A stretch of 64,000 nucleotides of DNA from Emiliania huxleyi CCMP1516 (taxonomy: Eukaryota > Haptophyta > Isochrysidales > Noelaerhabdaceae): the NCBI RefSeq assembly GCF_000372725.1, contig NW_005196163.1, positions 218,631 to 282,630 of the forward strand, given 5' to 3'. Every line of letters begins with the position of its first letter. Positions within the stretch are counted from its first letter, which is position 1. The position numbers were made by a program, and so were the translations under genes. Under the pieces are notes generated by a model. That model was given only the letters and a program-made list of their open reading frames with translations, ran no database searches and had not been told where the DNA came from. Below, one piece after another: positions 28,801-40,147 of the stretch.

Positions 28801-31800
28801 CTCGCAGATCCCGCGCACGCGGATCGCGCCCGCGTACGAGGCGGACGGCGAGGTGGAGAGCCCAATCTCCGACTCGCGGCCGCCGCTGCTGCTTGTGCGC
28901 GCCTCGGAGATCACCTGCCGCAGCCGCTCCTCGGCGATCTGGAGGGCGAGCCCGCCGACGTAGTCGCCGCCGTGGGCGATGAGTCCGGCGAGCGCGACCT
29001 TGGCGCGGTGGCTGGTGTACGAGTCCTCGGCGCACGCGATTGCGGCCTGCAGCAGCTCCTCGAGCCGCGGCGAGTCGGCGAGGAAAGGGCGGAGCAGTGG
29101 CAGCGCGGCGCGGCGGACAGAGTGCGACTCGGCGTGCAGCAGCGTGAGCAGCGACTCGGTCGGCAGAATCTCCTCCGGCAGCGCGCGCAGCATGTTGATC
29201 CCGACGCGCTGGTCCGCCTCGCGGGCGCCAAAGCCACCGTCGGGCGGGCTGGCGCCGCCGGCGGTCGCGAGGGCGTCGTGCGGGCTGGCGGCGGCGGCGG
29301 CACGCGCGGCGGCGAGCCGCCCCTTGAGCCGCGTCAGCCGCAGGGCGATCGCCATGGCGGGGCCGGGCTCGCGCGCGGCGAGCTCCTCCCACTCCGCCGT
29401 GAGCTGCGCCACCTCCAGCTCGAGCGCCTCGGCCTTCTCGGCCGGCTTGGCCTTTTTCGGCGTGCGGTGGAGCGACGCCTCCTTGTGCGAGGCCTGGCGC
29501 GACGCAAGCTTCGGCAGCGAGAGTAGCTCCTCGTCCCCGAGCGAGACGCCGCACAGCTGCTCGAGCACGGAGATGGCCGTCGTCGTGAGCGAGCCGAGGC
29601 CGACGCCCCAGCCGAGCCGCAGCAGCGCCGCGGCCGCCGCGCCGCGAAGGCTCGCCTTGCGCGACTCGAGCAGGCGCGCGAGCAGCGGCTTCGCGTCCAT
29701 CAAGCGGCGCGTCCCCGTGGCGAGGATCGCGTACGCCGTGGCGCGCTCGGTCTGGTACTTGTCGGCCACCTACCGGACGCGCGCCTCGTGGCCGTGTCCT
29801 GGACACGGCTCGGTGGTTGCTCGGTTCCTTGGCGGCCACCTCGGCGCGGGTGAGGCCAGCGCCGCGGGCGGGCGGGCTCTCCTCATAGTCGAGGCGGTGC
29901 CGCACAAAGTCGAGCAGCCTCCGGTGCGAGAAGCGCGCGGGCGCCTTTTCGCACAGCCGGATCACCTCAACCTGAACCTCTGGCGCGAGCGACTCGAAGC
30001 CGGTGAGCGGGCTCTCGAGGAAGGTGCGCCACGCAGCGTCGGGCAGCCGCTCGCCCATCCCGCGCAGGATGTAGAGCTGCACCTGCGGGGCGTGCCGCGG
30101 ACGCGTCGCGCACGCGCCCCCCCCTCCCCCCCCCTCCCCCCCCGGGACAGAGCTGCGCCTGCGGCGGCGCGCTCTGCAGCTTCTCGAGCACCATGGCCGC
30201 CATCACCGGGTCGATCTCGATCGTGCCCTCAAAGTCGACGAGCCCCGACGAGCCGTACTGCCTCGCGCGGTCGGCGTCCTCATCGAGGACCAGCTCGCGC
30301 CGGTCGATCTGCGCCCACATGGCCGCGTGGTACATGCGGCCGGACGAGGCGCAGACGACGGACGACGCGGCCGCGACGGCCGCAGAGAGGAGCGCGAGTG
30401 CGCGCAGCTTGTGGTCGCCGACGAGTATGACGGAGACGACGCCGATGCAGAAGGCGGTGCACGAGCCGGTCATCTTCTTGACGGTGCCCTCGATGATCGG
30501 CTTGGCGCGCACCTGCATCTCGCGCGGCGTGGCGATCCACAGCAGCGACTTGGTCGAGTTGTTGATCGACCAGCGCAGAGTCAGGTCGACGAGCCGGCCG
30601 AGGAACGCGGCCCACACTAGCGGCACCTGCGCGCGGGGAAGAGAGGGGAGGGTCGGCGAGGGGAGGGCGCGCACGCCTCGGCGGCGCCGCGTGCTCGAGA
30701 AGACGGAGACCGGGCGCCGGTTGAGGCCGGGATCGAGCACTCTCAAAAGCGGGCAGGCCTCCGGTCTCCGGTCGCGAGATGCGGGGCGCCGAGTTCCGCA
30801 TCTAGGGAGGGGATCCGCGGCGAAGGCGAGGGCCGAGACGCAGAGCGAGACGGGGCAGATGAGCAGCGTGGTGGTGATGCCGAGCGCGCGCATCATCGGC
30901 GAGTTGAAGACGTTGAGCACCGACGCAGAGAAGCCGGCGGCCGCGTAGAGCTGGCCGGTCATCGCGACCATCTCGTCTGTGGACAGCACGCTCGCGAGGA
31001 GGACGTTGTACTGGTACTCGACGATCGTCTTGCAGAAGATGATGCCGAACGTGTTGATCGCGAGCGCGACGATCATCGGCGAGCGGTAGATCGGCTGCTG
31101 CGCCGCCCGCTGCGAGTCGTCCGCCTTTTGCGGGCCGGCCGGAGAGGTCGTCGGCGCCGCACTCGCGTCCTGCACCTCCTTCTTCTTGCCCTCGCGGCCC
31201 TCGTCAAAGTCCTCGTACCACCACGCCATGTGGTTGGGCCAGAGCGACGCCAGCAGCAGCAGCACCTGCACGAAGAGCAGCGCCGTCGAGCCGAAGGTCC
31301 TCACGAGCGGCGCGATCGCGAGGCCAGCCGTCATCGCGCCGGTCGAGCAGCCGAGCTGGATCAGCCCGAGCAGCCGCTTGGCGGCGTGGCCGGTGAGGGA
31401 GCCCTGGGCGAGGGAGGAGGACTGCATCATCAGCAGCATCGGCAGCAGGTCCTCCGCGAGGAAGAGCATGTACGCGGCCGCGATCCCCAGTGCCGACCCC
31501 GGCGTGCTCATGGCAATCGGCAGCGGTAGCAGCAGCAGCAGCGCGGCCGACAAGAGGCAGAACTCGTAGTTGACCTTTGCCGCGCGCTTGCCCTTGGACC
31601 ACTTTGCAAAAACGGGGCCGATCCCGATGACCGAGAAGCCCGAGATGAACATCACGATGGGAAGCTGCGCCGCCCCAGCCTTGGCGATGAACATGGCCGG
31701 CCCGATGTTGCGGCCAATGGTGAAGACCGCGTTGGCAAGGTGCGCCTGCAGGCCGAGCCAGACGCACGCGCGCGCCTCCTCCTCCGACTCGACGCCCAGG

Positions 31801-31967
31801 CTCGCGCCGAGCGCCTCCACGTACTCCTGCACGATCCCCAGCACCCGCCGTGCCCCGCCGATTGCACCCGAACCAATGCCAAAGCCGACGCCGCCCGAGC
31901 CGGAAGCGCCAGCCGGCGTAGCCGGCGTCGGAGACGCGACGGGGAGGAGCGGCTCCGCGAGATTCAT
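25897..31967 (-). CDS. nucleotide-transporter-like / HEAT / two-CNB fusion protein, eight or more exons
   Basis: One reading chain of about 1,770 codons. Residues 1-~540 form an 11-12-helix membrane domain (HLANAVFTIGRNIGPAMFIA, LPIVMFISGFSVIGIGPVFA, RWSINNSTKSLLWIATPREM), resembling ATP/ADP-type (NTT/TLC) carriers. Residues ~540-1,150 are helical, HEAT-like (HSVRRAALPLLRPFLAD, SRKASLRGAAAAALLRLG). The C-terminal exon carries two cyclic-nucleotide-binding folds: VEVAEGDEFTRAGASYFLVE and VSAGEIVCEQGQPTTPGLII. Neither keeps the usual phosphate-binding Arg (the second has LGNTGLIADVHWEYTA), so ligand binding is doubtful. Introns by frame: 30083-30158, 28317-28386, 27952-28063 (GC-AG); 29770-29839, 26068-26259 (GT-AG). 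The junctions near 30627-30800 and 28653-28710 are not exact. Bacterial proteins with this domain trio are known to me. Confidence 0.75.
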
Positions 31968-33164
31968 CGCGGGGCACGAGTTGTGTTGAAGAGCCGACAG
32001 GCGGCCGAAAACGCGATGGACGCCTGGGTTCCGGCCCTAGCCAGATAGGGGGTCGGCCCGGCCGCCCCCTAGTCTTGCGAGGGGTGGCTGCTAACCTCGC
32101 GTGGGTAGGAGGTGCTCTGCGAACTGCCTCGCGCGAGGGGCGTGTGGCATCTCTCGCGAGTCTTGGAATAGTCTTCCCTGACCCCGCCCCCGCCGGCCCG
32201 CCTGCCCTGCCCGCCTGGCCGACAAGATCTCTTCACCTTCTCATTGGTTGAGTATAGGTACGAGAGGGGTGTGGCATCTCTTGCGGGTCTTGCCAGGGGC
32301 GCCTACTAACCTCGCTTGCGCGGGGCGTGTGGCATGTCTGAACGGACTCGTGAGGGGCGCCTGCCTACCTCGCTTCGTCGAAGCGGCGCTTCATACCCAC
32401 ACCCACCCCGCCGCATTCGTCGCCGGCGCGCGACACGTTCCCGTCGGCCGGACTGTCCTCGCCGAGTGCGTGCCGCTGAGGCGGGGGACGCACTCAGGGA
32501 CAGTGCCGGCGGGACGCGGCTCGAGAGGCGGCTCCCGCGGAGGCACGGCTGGCACCCGTGGCGCGGGGCTCGTCTTCGGAAAGACCAGGATCGCTCTACT
32601 GGCAAACTTCTGGCTGACACGCGCGCCCGGTCGAGCCTTCGGCGGGCGCGCTGCGGTCGCACGCCTACCCAAGTCATATGCCACGGCGTGCGATCTAGAT
32701 TCAGCACACGCGCCTCTGCTCGCAACCACTCATCCAATGAACTGTCGTCACCCATGAGTGCGAGTTAGGGCTAGCGGCTGGCCAATAGCCTGTGAGGAGG
32801 GCGTCCATAGACACCTCACAAGACCCCACACACGGTCTCGTCCGTGCCTTGCGGCCGGCGACGAGATTGCTAGAGGCGGAGCAAGCGTGCTCTAGCCTCA
32901 CACGTTCGCCCCTGTCGCCTGTCTGTGTTGTTGTGCTGTTGTTTGTCTCTTGGCACCTTGGAGTGCTGGGGGGGGCGACAGGGGGGACGTGGCCTGAGTG
33001 ATGTGTACGCCCACTCAGGATGTGTGGCAGCCCGCTGGCTGTGTGTCTTGTGAGCTTGTTTGTGTCTGTGTGTCGCTCGTGCGTGTCGTCATCATCTGTC
33101 CAGCGTCCACCCATACCGCGTTGGTGTCCAGTCCGAGCCTGGCTGTTCTTCACCTTCCTACATA
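31968..33164. repeat. repeat-rich intergenic region
   Basis: A family B end (GGGTTCCGGCCCTAGCCAGA) lies at 32026, 59 bp upstream of the transporter-fusion start codon. From 32125 to 32385 a GAGGGGCGTGTGGCATCTCT-type module occurs about three times. Near 33090-33130 is GCGTCCACCCATACCGCGTT, shared with the insert at 19480. Frames over 32248-32768 overlap on several strands and look like chance in GC-rich DNA. Confidence 0.45.
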
Positions 33165-33814
33165 CATACATACATGACTCGCGCCAAAACGCCCTACCTA
33201 CCTACCTACCCCCAGGCCGCGCAGCGAAGCGAAAAAAGACGAATATAGGGGGTACCTACCTGAAGCGGAGACGGACGCCAGTGGAGCGCTTCCCCGCGGG
33301 GGCTGCTGAGGGAAAGAAGCCGGCCGGACGGGACAGCAAGAAGCCAGCAGCCGCGTCAAAGCCTAAGGGCAAGAAGGGCAAGGTGGGGGACAAGGCGGTG
33401 CAGCCTCAGATCAACCTGCGGACCGGCAAGCCATACGTGCGGGGGGGGCCCTACACCAAGAAGTCGGACACGATCCACGGGCTCAAGGCTGGGGCCAGGA
33501 ACTCGAACCTGAAGGAGAAGACGACGGCGCAGGCCGCCAACGTGACAGTGGAGGAGCTTGCTACGGAGAGGGCCGATGCAATGCTGGTCGAAATGCAAAA
33601 GGAAAAACTCGAGAAGCAGCTGGCGGACGCCAAGGCGGCGCTCACAAAGCTCAAGAGCGAACAGGAGGAGGCCGAGAGGGAGTACCAGTCCAGGATGTTG
33701 CAGGCCGCGAAGGAGACCGCCGAGCAGCTCCGGGCCGAGTTCCAGCGCGGACTCGAGATGGGCGCAAGGCTCGTGTCGGGCGGGATTACTGCTGCCTTCC
33801 CCGCCCCACACTAG
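33165..33814 (+). CDS. basic coiled-coil ORF emerging from a family B repeat
   Basis: The ORF body from about 33267 reads KRRRTPVERFPAGAAEGKKP, then a Lys-rich stretch, then LNLRTGKPY-like KPYVRGGPYTKKSDTIHG and a long coiled coil (ELATERADAMLVEMQKEKLE, then KAALTKLKSEQEEAEREYQS), stopping after TAAFPAPH at 33814. The frame is open upstream through the family B repeat (33165-33265), which cannot be the true N terminus, so the start is unknown: either an upstream exon was displaced or this is an element ORF1-like piece. A nucleic-acid-binding role is only suggested by charge. Confidence 0.35.
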
Positions 33815-35334
33815 GTGAAGGAGGCGAGGCGGCACTAGATGGCGATGGGCGGTGAGGACAGGAACTGGACAGAAAGAGAAGCGGCGAGGACTTGCCCGCC
33901 GAGCAGAACAACACCGCGCCCCTCCCTCGCTCGCCCCACCGCTCTCCGCGCGCCGCGAATGGCGCAGCAGCGCTATTCGCGGCGACGACTCGGCGCTTGT
34001 CCGGCGCCGTGACCTTGGTATGCGTGTGTGAGAGATGTCTAACATGTTTTTATGACATCTGGGGTCGCACGGGGTCGATTGTTGCTCACGCGGCTCCCCG
34101 AACGGCCGTTCCGTCCCGCCGACCCCCGAACGGCGAACCGCGCGTTTCAGCAGCGGCGCCAGTTCGACCGTGCCACGCCACTGTCGGACCGTGGCGACTT
34201 CGGCGCGGCTTTTTGGGCTCAGGCCGGTCAGAATACACCACTAGCAGGTGCTAGGTACCCTCACAGCCCCTCGCTAGGCTCAGGGGGCGCCGCGAGGCGG
34301 CCGAGACGCAATTCGCAGCATATAGTCAGACGGAACCTGTTGCAGGGCCCTCTGGGGCGGTCAAAACCGGACCTACCTACCTATTGCATAAGTAGGGTGT
34401 CACCGTGGGGAACAGACCCCCTATCTGGCTAGGAGCCGGAACCCTGTGGTGGACGTCGTGCGTGAAACCTCGAGAGTAGTTTGCAACTTCACAATCCCCA
34501 CACTATCTTCCGGCTCCTAGCCGGATAGGGCATAGGGGGTCTGTCGACACTGAGTTGCGCCAAAACGCCCTACCTACCTACCTACCTATTGCGGGCGCCA
34601 ACCGCCAGGCTCCGTGCCCCACCTACCTACCTATTGCGGGGCCGCGCAGCGAAGCGGAAAATACCCGTTTAGCCCTCTGTGAATAGGCTCCGCGGGCGCC
34701 GCCGCCGCACCCGTCTCGGCTGGCGTCCCAGCCGCAGGCGACTCGTCTGGCATGGCCCGTTCGCGGCTAGCCGTCTCCCGCGCGAGCGAAGCGCTTTTTT
34801 TTCAATGTATGTGGCTCTTACGTACATTCCCGGAGGAGGACTGCTGACAGGGTTTGCGATGAGGAGTGACCCGAAGGGTTTCTCGGGGTTAGTGCACCAC
34901 TAACCGCCTCTGCAAGAGCCACTGCGACGGATCGGGCTCATACTAGCACCCACCTCGCGAGCCGACGTTCTGGCTCAACGAGGCTGCTGCTGGCACTCGG
35001 GGCCGACTTTCTGGCCCAGCGAGGCCGCTGCGGGGCACACGGCGGCACGGGTCACTCCTCAACACAAACCCCGACAAGTGTTAGAGTTGTTTGGTATTGC
35101 TAAAAATCTCTCTCTCTCTCAAACCCCGTCGAAGCAGCAGGAAGTATGGAAAGGCGGCGCTTTTTAAACCCCTCCCCCCAACACCCCCACCCCCACCCCA
35201 CCACCACCAACCACCTACCTACCTATTGCGGGGCGCTCTGGGGCGGTCAAAACCGGACCTACCTACCTATTTCATAGGGGCCAGCCAGAATCAGACCCCC
35301 TATCTGGGTTGGAGCGGAACCCAGTCGTTTGTAT
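33815..35334. repeat. cluster of family B repeats and low-complexity DNA
   Basis: Family B ends occur at 34424-34450 (inverse), 34502-34525 (direct) and 35298-35322 (inverse), with CCTACCTACCTATTGC and GCGCAGCGAAGCG modules between. GGTCAAAACCGGACCTACC is present twice (34359 and 35249). GTGTTAGAGTTGTTTGGTAT and a CT microsatellite lie at 35082-35122 and again at 38257-38300. A C-rich CACCCCCA run is at 35175-35205. I see no supported gene. Confidence 0.5.
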
Positions 35335-36378
35335 ATGGCCGGCCTGCTGCTTGTGGCTCGCAAGTGCTTCGCCTCGCTGCGCTTTTGGCTTCTCGGCCGC
35401 TGCGTGAGCGGGAGGCGCTCGATCCTGAGCACGCTGCTGCAGTCGCGCCGCCGCACAAGCAGGATCTTTGTGCTGAGCTCTAGCGGCGAGGAGATGCGCC
35501 GCTCCTTCATCGCTGCGTGGGCCTTTGCCTCGGGCGGCGAGGAGTGGCTCGCCTCGACCGCGCAGGTGGTGGACGGCTGCTCGTGCGTGCTCCCTCACGC
35601 CGAGCACGCCCTCCACCTCTCCTCCGTCGCGCTCGGCGCCGCGGGCGTCGCCCGGCTGAGGAGAGAGCTCGACCGCGCGCCTCGCTCGCGGCTGCTGCTG
35701 CTGGTGGATGTGGGGCGGCACGACGCGCCCTCCGCCCGCGACCTGACGATGCTCGGCTGGGCGTGGCGGCACGCCTTCCCCGCCCTCCCCGTCGAGGTGT
35801 CGCTCCGCCCGCGCCTCTCTCCTCCCTCGCCCCGCCGCTCCTCCCCGACCTGCCTGCTCGGCCCTGTGCAGGTGGTGCAGCACATCGGCAGGATGCTGGC
35901 GCCCGGCGAGCTGCGCGACGAGCACCGCGTCTTCATCGACCTGATACGCTCGCTGGCGGCGGACGGCGCCACCTCGCCCCTCTACGTCGTCCTGTGCTAC
36001 CGTGACGCCGCTTTCGAGGGCGGCGGCTACCGGCCAGCTTCGTGGCATGGCACCCCAGGGAGTCGCCACAGGCCGCCTCAGTTGTACCTGCCGCCGAACA
36101 ACATCGCTGCCGGCGGCGGCGAGCGGTCTCCGCGGTCGGCGGCGTTGCTGCTCAACCGCGTGCGGCGCCGCTTCGAGGAGTGCGCCGAGGCGGAGTGCGA
36201 CGCGCTCCTCGCCGAGGGAGTCGCGTCGGCGCAGAGGGCGGGAGGCACCCTTGTCGCGACGGCGGCGCCCCGCTCTCGGATGGTGATCTTTGCGCCGAGC
36301 CTGGTGCGGAGGGCGGGGAGGCGCGGGCTCGACGCCTTCTTCAGCGCGCTCTCGTACCAGCTGCTCACCGCGTCCTAG
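35335..36378 (+). CDS. hypothetical protein, about 345 codons
   Basis: The start at 35335 (MAGLLLVARKCFASLRFWLL) is the first true ATG; the frame is open to TAG at 36376-36378. The N terminus is amphipathic and basic and could be a targeting or membrane segment. The body is globular (RIFVLSSSGEEMRRSFIAAW; HRVFIDLIRSLAADGATSPL; RSAALLLNRVRRRFEECAEA) with no domain I recognise. A 75-base stretch, 35797-35871, begins GAG-GTGTCGC and ends GCAG-GTGGTGC and may be an in-frame GT-AG intron, giving LPVE-VVQHIGRML. A family B repeat ends 13 bp before the start codon, and so probably supplies its 5' leader. Confidence 0.55.
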   Translation: MAGLLLVARKCFASLRFWLLGRCVSGRRSILSTLLQSRRRTSRIFVLSSSGEEMRRSFIAAWAFASGGEEWLASTAQVVDGCSCVLPHAEHALHLSSVALGAAGVARLRRELDRAPRSRLLLLVDVGRHDAPSARDLTMLGWAWRHAFPALPVEVSLRPRLSPPSPRRSSPTCLLGPVQVVQHIGRMLAPGELRDEHRVFIDLIRSLAADGATSPLYVVLCYRDAAFEGGGYRPASWHGTPGSRHRPPQLYLPPNNIAAGGGERSPRSAALLLNRVRRRFEECAEAECDALLAEGVASAQRAGGTLVATAAPRSRMVIFAPSLVRRAGRRGLDAFFSALSYQLLTAS

Positions 36379-36874
36379 CTGCTCACCGCGTCCTAGCGTA
36401 CGGTTGGTTGGCCGTCGAAACAGCGCTCACGCCTCGCCACGGCGCAGCGGGGATGTCCCGGGCGGTGGAGAAGAAGCGGAGGAGTACGCCGGAAGGGGGC
36501 GCGGGTGCGGTGTGCAGCTCGTCGCCGAGCTCGCTTTCCGCCGCGCGTCGAGTTTGATTTAGCACATGCACATGTACATGTTATGATGTATTTAAAACGC
36601 GGATCGCGGAGGTAGAGGAGAGAGAGCGCGCGTCGACGTCAAGACACAGGAGAAACCTCACATCCCGCCGGCGCGCGCGACATCTGGGCGCGCGCGCTGC
36701 GCGGGGCGGCCAATATACGCTACAGTGTTGTATGAGAGCCAGGAGAGGAGCAGGCTCGAGGGCAAGAGTGCAAGGTACCGCGCGGCGCCGTACCGGAGCC
36801 TCGCGCGGCCCTCCGCCCGAGCACGAGCCCGCTGAGTGACACGGGGTGTGTGGTGCAAGCTGCTGCGGCGGACA
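36379..36874. other. convergent intergenic region
   Basis: It contains a GCTCACCGCGTCCTAGC duplication right after the stop at 36378, an ACATGCACATGTACATGT stretch near 36563-36582, a GAGAGAGAG run near 36620, and nothing coding that I can support. Confidence 0.35.
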
Positions 36875-37888
36875 TCAGTAGAGCGCGAACTCCTTGCCGG
36901 GGACGGGCACCTTGGCCAGCTCGGCGCGCATCGTGTCGATGGTCGCCTTGTAGTCCTCGGTGTTGAAGATGGCGGAGCCGGCGACGAAGTTGTCCGCGCC
37001 AGCCTCGGCAACCTCCTTGATGTTTGCCGGGCCGACGCCGCCGTCAATCTCGAGCGAGATGTCGAAGCCCGACTCGTCGATCATCTTGCGCGCCTCGCGC
37101 AGCTTGTCGAGCGTGCCCGGGATGAACTTCTGGCCGCCGAAGCCCGGGTTGACAGACATGAGCAGCACGATGTCGACCTTTGGCGGCAAGGACGAGGGGC
37201 GGCGGTGAGGCGGCGCCGGGCAGCGCGGTGCGGATGGATAGCCGAGTGCGGCGGGGAGTGGGTGGGTGGAGCGGGTGGCGGCTCGACCTTGTCCATCACG
37301 TACTTGAGGACGTCGAGCGAGGTGGCCGGGTTGAAGACGAGGCCGGACTTGCAGCCGGCGGCGCGCACGAGCTGCAGCGACCGGTCGACGTGCTCCGTCG
37401 CCTCCGGGTGGAAGGTGATGAAGGAGGCGCCCGCGTCCGCGAACTCGCCGATGATCTTGTCGACCGGCGAAACCATCAGGTGGACGTCAATCGGCGCCTC
37501 AATGCCGTACTTGCGCAGGGCGCTGCACACCATCGGGCCGATGGTCAGGTTGGGCACGTAGTGGTTGTCCATCACGTCGAAGTGGACCGTGTCGGCGCCA
37601 GCAGCAAGCACATTCTCAACCTCCTGCGGGTCGCGCCGAGGTACGCGGTGGAAGAAAGAGCCCGAGGCGTGTGAATTTCAGGGCCGGCTGCTGCGGTGGA
37701 GGTGCGGTGCAGCGTCGGAGCTGGCGAGAGCAATCTCGCGCCTCTCCGAGGCGAGCAAAGTCAGCCGAGAGGATGGAGGGCGCGATGGTGTACTTCGACG
37801 CCATCCGGACGCCGGAGCGCGGCGCCACGGGGGCGGCGGCCCGGCCGCCGAGCGTGAGCCCAGTCGTCGCCGCGAAGGAAGCGAGCAT
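36875..37888 (-). CDS. rpe: ribulose-phosphate 3-epimerase, probably plastid-targeted
   Basis: It interconverts ribulose 5-phosphate and xylulose 5-phosphate in the Calvin cycle and pentose phosphate pathway. After a ~30-residue presequence ([20 protein letters not shown]), the barrel begins [17 protein letters not shown]. The catalytic and metal motifs are there: [50 protein letters not shown] and [20 protein letters not shown]. The C terminus is VPGKEFALY. Introns 37624-37741 (GC-AG) and 37178-37287 (GT-AG) join the family sequence without gaps ([29 protein letters not shown]). The start at 37888 is preferred over 37954 because it begins the targeting peptide. A Calvin-cycle role is inferred from the presequence. 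Confidence 0.93.
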
Positions 37889-37907
37889 CGACAAAGATCG
37901 CTCTCGG

Positions 37908-38198
37908 TTAGGCAACAAAGAATTCTTCGCCCAGGACAGCAGCGACAAACCCAAAGTGCGAGCGGATGGCGACGAAGATGTCGGAGAACCGGGGCCCTGT
38001 TAGCTCACCAAAACCTGTCATTGCCATCATCTGCAGATCAGCCGCGTAGTCTGGATCAAGGCATGCCCAACCCTCCTGCATCAGCTTGTCGTCTAGGGCA
38101 AAGCGCGCCTTCCGTTCTCTGAAGACAGCGTCTTCGCAACAGTCTCGCAAACCCCCCAAAATTGAAGTCGACCGCCCAAAGCTGCCCCCCCCCCGCAA
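37908..38198 (-). CDS. short ORF upstream of rpe, doubtful
   Basis: The 96-codon frame (GLRDCCEDAVFRERKARFAL, then YAADLQMMAMTGFGELTGPR) has plausible amino-acid texture but overlaps the region expected for the rpe leader on the same strand. It may be an exon of another gene, an upstream ORF or a remnant. No domain recognised. Confidence 0.2.
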   Translation of the reverse strand: MRGGGSFGRSTSILGGLRDCCEDAVFRERKARFALDDKLMQEGWACLDPDYAADLQMMAMTGFGELTGPRFSDIFVAIRSHFGFVAAVLGEEFFVA

Positions 38199-38612
38199 AC
38201 TTTAAACCTCCATAAACATCATTTTGCCAGGGCTCCAGGCCCCAAATGACGTGTGAGTGTTAGAGTTGTTTGGTATTGCTAAAAATCTCTCTCTCTCTCT
38301 CGGAATAACGAAAAAAAACTCACTAAGCGCCGCTACAGGTATTTTCGGGTTTTACCCGGGTTTTTTGGCATTTCGTCTGCTTGCTGACCACTGAACAACA
38401 GTGTAACAACAGTAACAAACAGTAACAGCTTGGGCTGGGGAGAACACTTGAACAACGTTGAGGATCTCAGCCAACAATAGTGCAACTGTTAGGCCCAAGG
38501 CAAAGTTACGGCTCTAACGTTTTGACATATCATACAACCCTAATTTCTTACGTCTCTCTTTCTTTATGGCACACCGCGCTCCGCGGGGGCTTGCAAACAT
38601 CATTTTCACACA
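38199..38612. other. AT-richer intergenic region with a shared CT-rich motif
   Basis: GTGTTAGAGTTGTTTGGTAT followed by GCTAAAAATCTCTCTC at 38257-38300 matches 35082-35122; shorter versions lie at 6984, 12640, 53770 and 54118. GTAACAACAGTAACAAACAG-type repeats are at 38395-38430. No gene seen. Confidence 0.35.
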
Positions 38613-39843
38613 TCATGCCGCATGTGTGCTCTTCCTCCCTCGGTAGGTCACCCGCAGGTGGCGGCTCCACGGCCGCGCGTCCTCATCCGCCGGTGGCAGC
38701 CTCGTCCTCCCCGCTCGGACGTCGCGCGCGGCCGCCGCCGCGATCGAGGCGGCGGAGGCGGCAAAGTAGGCGTGCGCGGCCAGGAACTGCTCGTCGCCCT
38801 TGAGCGAGTGCACGTAGATGGTCTGCCGGTCCCATGGCGGCGCCGAGTGCGGGCAGCCGGCCGCGCGGAACGGCTCGACAAGGAGCGAGCCGTCGGCGCA
38901 GCGCGGGTGCGTGGTGTAGCGGCCGAGCGTCCAGCGGCAGGGCGAGCAGCGCGAGCCGCAGGCGTACGCGTTGCTGCCGCGCCGGCCGCGGTGCAGGAAG
39001 GCGCGCACCTGGCGAGGCGAGGCGAGGCGGGAGCGAGTGAGGCGAGGCGAGGCGGGGGCGAGGCGAGGCGAGGCGAGGCGAGGCGACGTGGGCGTGGTGC
39101 GGGGCAAGGGCGGGCGGCGCCTGCATGTCCTCCCCGAACGGCAAGCCCCGCGGCAGTGAGGTCGGCGGACGGAGCCACTCGGCGGCGCTCGACGCGCCCC
39201 TCCCGAGCGCACCGCCGAGCCACCGCACCACGTCGCCCGACAGCGCGTACAGCGGGCCGCAGAAGGCCCACTCGGGCGCCGCCGCGCCGCCGTCGTCTAC
39301 AAAGCCAGAGAAGGCGGCGAGGGCGGCGCGCGCGGCGAGGAGGGCGGCGGGAGACACGACCGCCTTGGTGCCGCGGGTGGTGCCGTTCGGCAGCAGCGGC
39401 GCCACGCGCCGGCGCAGCGTCGGCCAGGGCCAGTGGGCGCCAAAGTAGCCGTCGGCCGGCTCGAGCAGCGAGAGCTCTCTCCACAGGTTGGCGACGACGA
39501 CGTACGAGTCCGCGTCCGCCTTGACGACCCAGGAGTAGCGCCGTGGCATCCGCTCCGCCACCAACAGGAAGTAGTCGAGGTTCTTGCCGCTCTCCTTATT
39601 CTCCCGAGTCCCATTCAGCAGCAGGAGGTCGCCGTGCGCCGCCTGCTCCGCCAGCACCGTGACGCCCGCACCAGCACCCACCACAAAGCGCGCGTCGACC
39701 GCGCCCGGCGGCAGCGAGTCGAAGCTGCGGAAAATTGTGCGCCGGATGAGCGCTCGGCGCTTGGTCATCGCCGCGGTGACAAAGATGCCGAGTAGGACCG
39801 GCTTTCCCGAAGCGCGGCCGTGCGCAGCCGCTGGTGCGCTCAT
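38613..39843 (-). CDS. glycosyltransferase, galactosyltransferase (GT31)-like
   Basis: This is likely a Golgi enzyme adding a sugar from UDP-sugar. Motifs include KPVLLGIFVTAAMTKRRALI, RRTIFRSFDSLPPGAVDARF, the donor/metal motif WVVKADADSYVVVANLWREL and the later acidic GLPFGEDMQ, fitting the order in beta-1,3-galactosyltransferase-type proteins. The downstream exon has a Cys-rich end and IYVHSLKGDEQFLAAHAYFA. Intron 39009-39120 is GC-AG and consists largely of a GGCGA tandem. The start at 39843 (MSAPAAAHGRASGKPVLLGI) lacks a membrane anchor; the frame is open to 40002, with an odd Phe/Arg-rich stretch, so the true N terminus is uncertain. The acceptor sugar is unknown. Confidence 0.7.
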
Positions 39844-40147
39844 GGCCTTGCCGGGATCTCGAGCGGTGCGCGAAGTAGCTTTTCGGAGCGGGCGTTGAGC
39901 GAGGGAGCGAAACACGATGGTCAGAAGCGTCGGTCGGCGCGAGCGAAAAAAAAATCGCACGCGCCGAAAAAAAAATCGCCAGGAACACGGGTGAAGAAAC
40001 AAAGAAAGGACTAAGAGGAGTCATGCGGCAGGTGTCAACCACATGCCAGGTGGCGCAGGGGCAGGGCTGACAAGCCGTTGTCGCGCTTTCACATACCAAA
40101 AGAGAGTTGCCTGATCGGATCAGGGTTCGCGACACAGCGCTCCCATC
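39844..40147. other. intergenic region with poly-A runs
   Basis: Two AAAAAAAA-AATCGC tracts (39943-39955 and 39966-39980) sit head to tail. The region separates the glycosyltransferase start from the phosphatidyltransferase stop; no gene is seen. Confidence 0.35.

Noticed and set aside
32248-32768. Several overlapping 100-170-codon ORFs on both strands
   Set aside because: All six frames are open in this GC-rich stretch; no domain, start context or codon bias separates one from the others.
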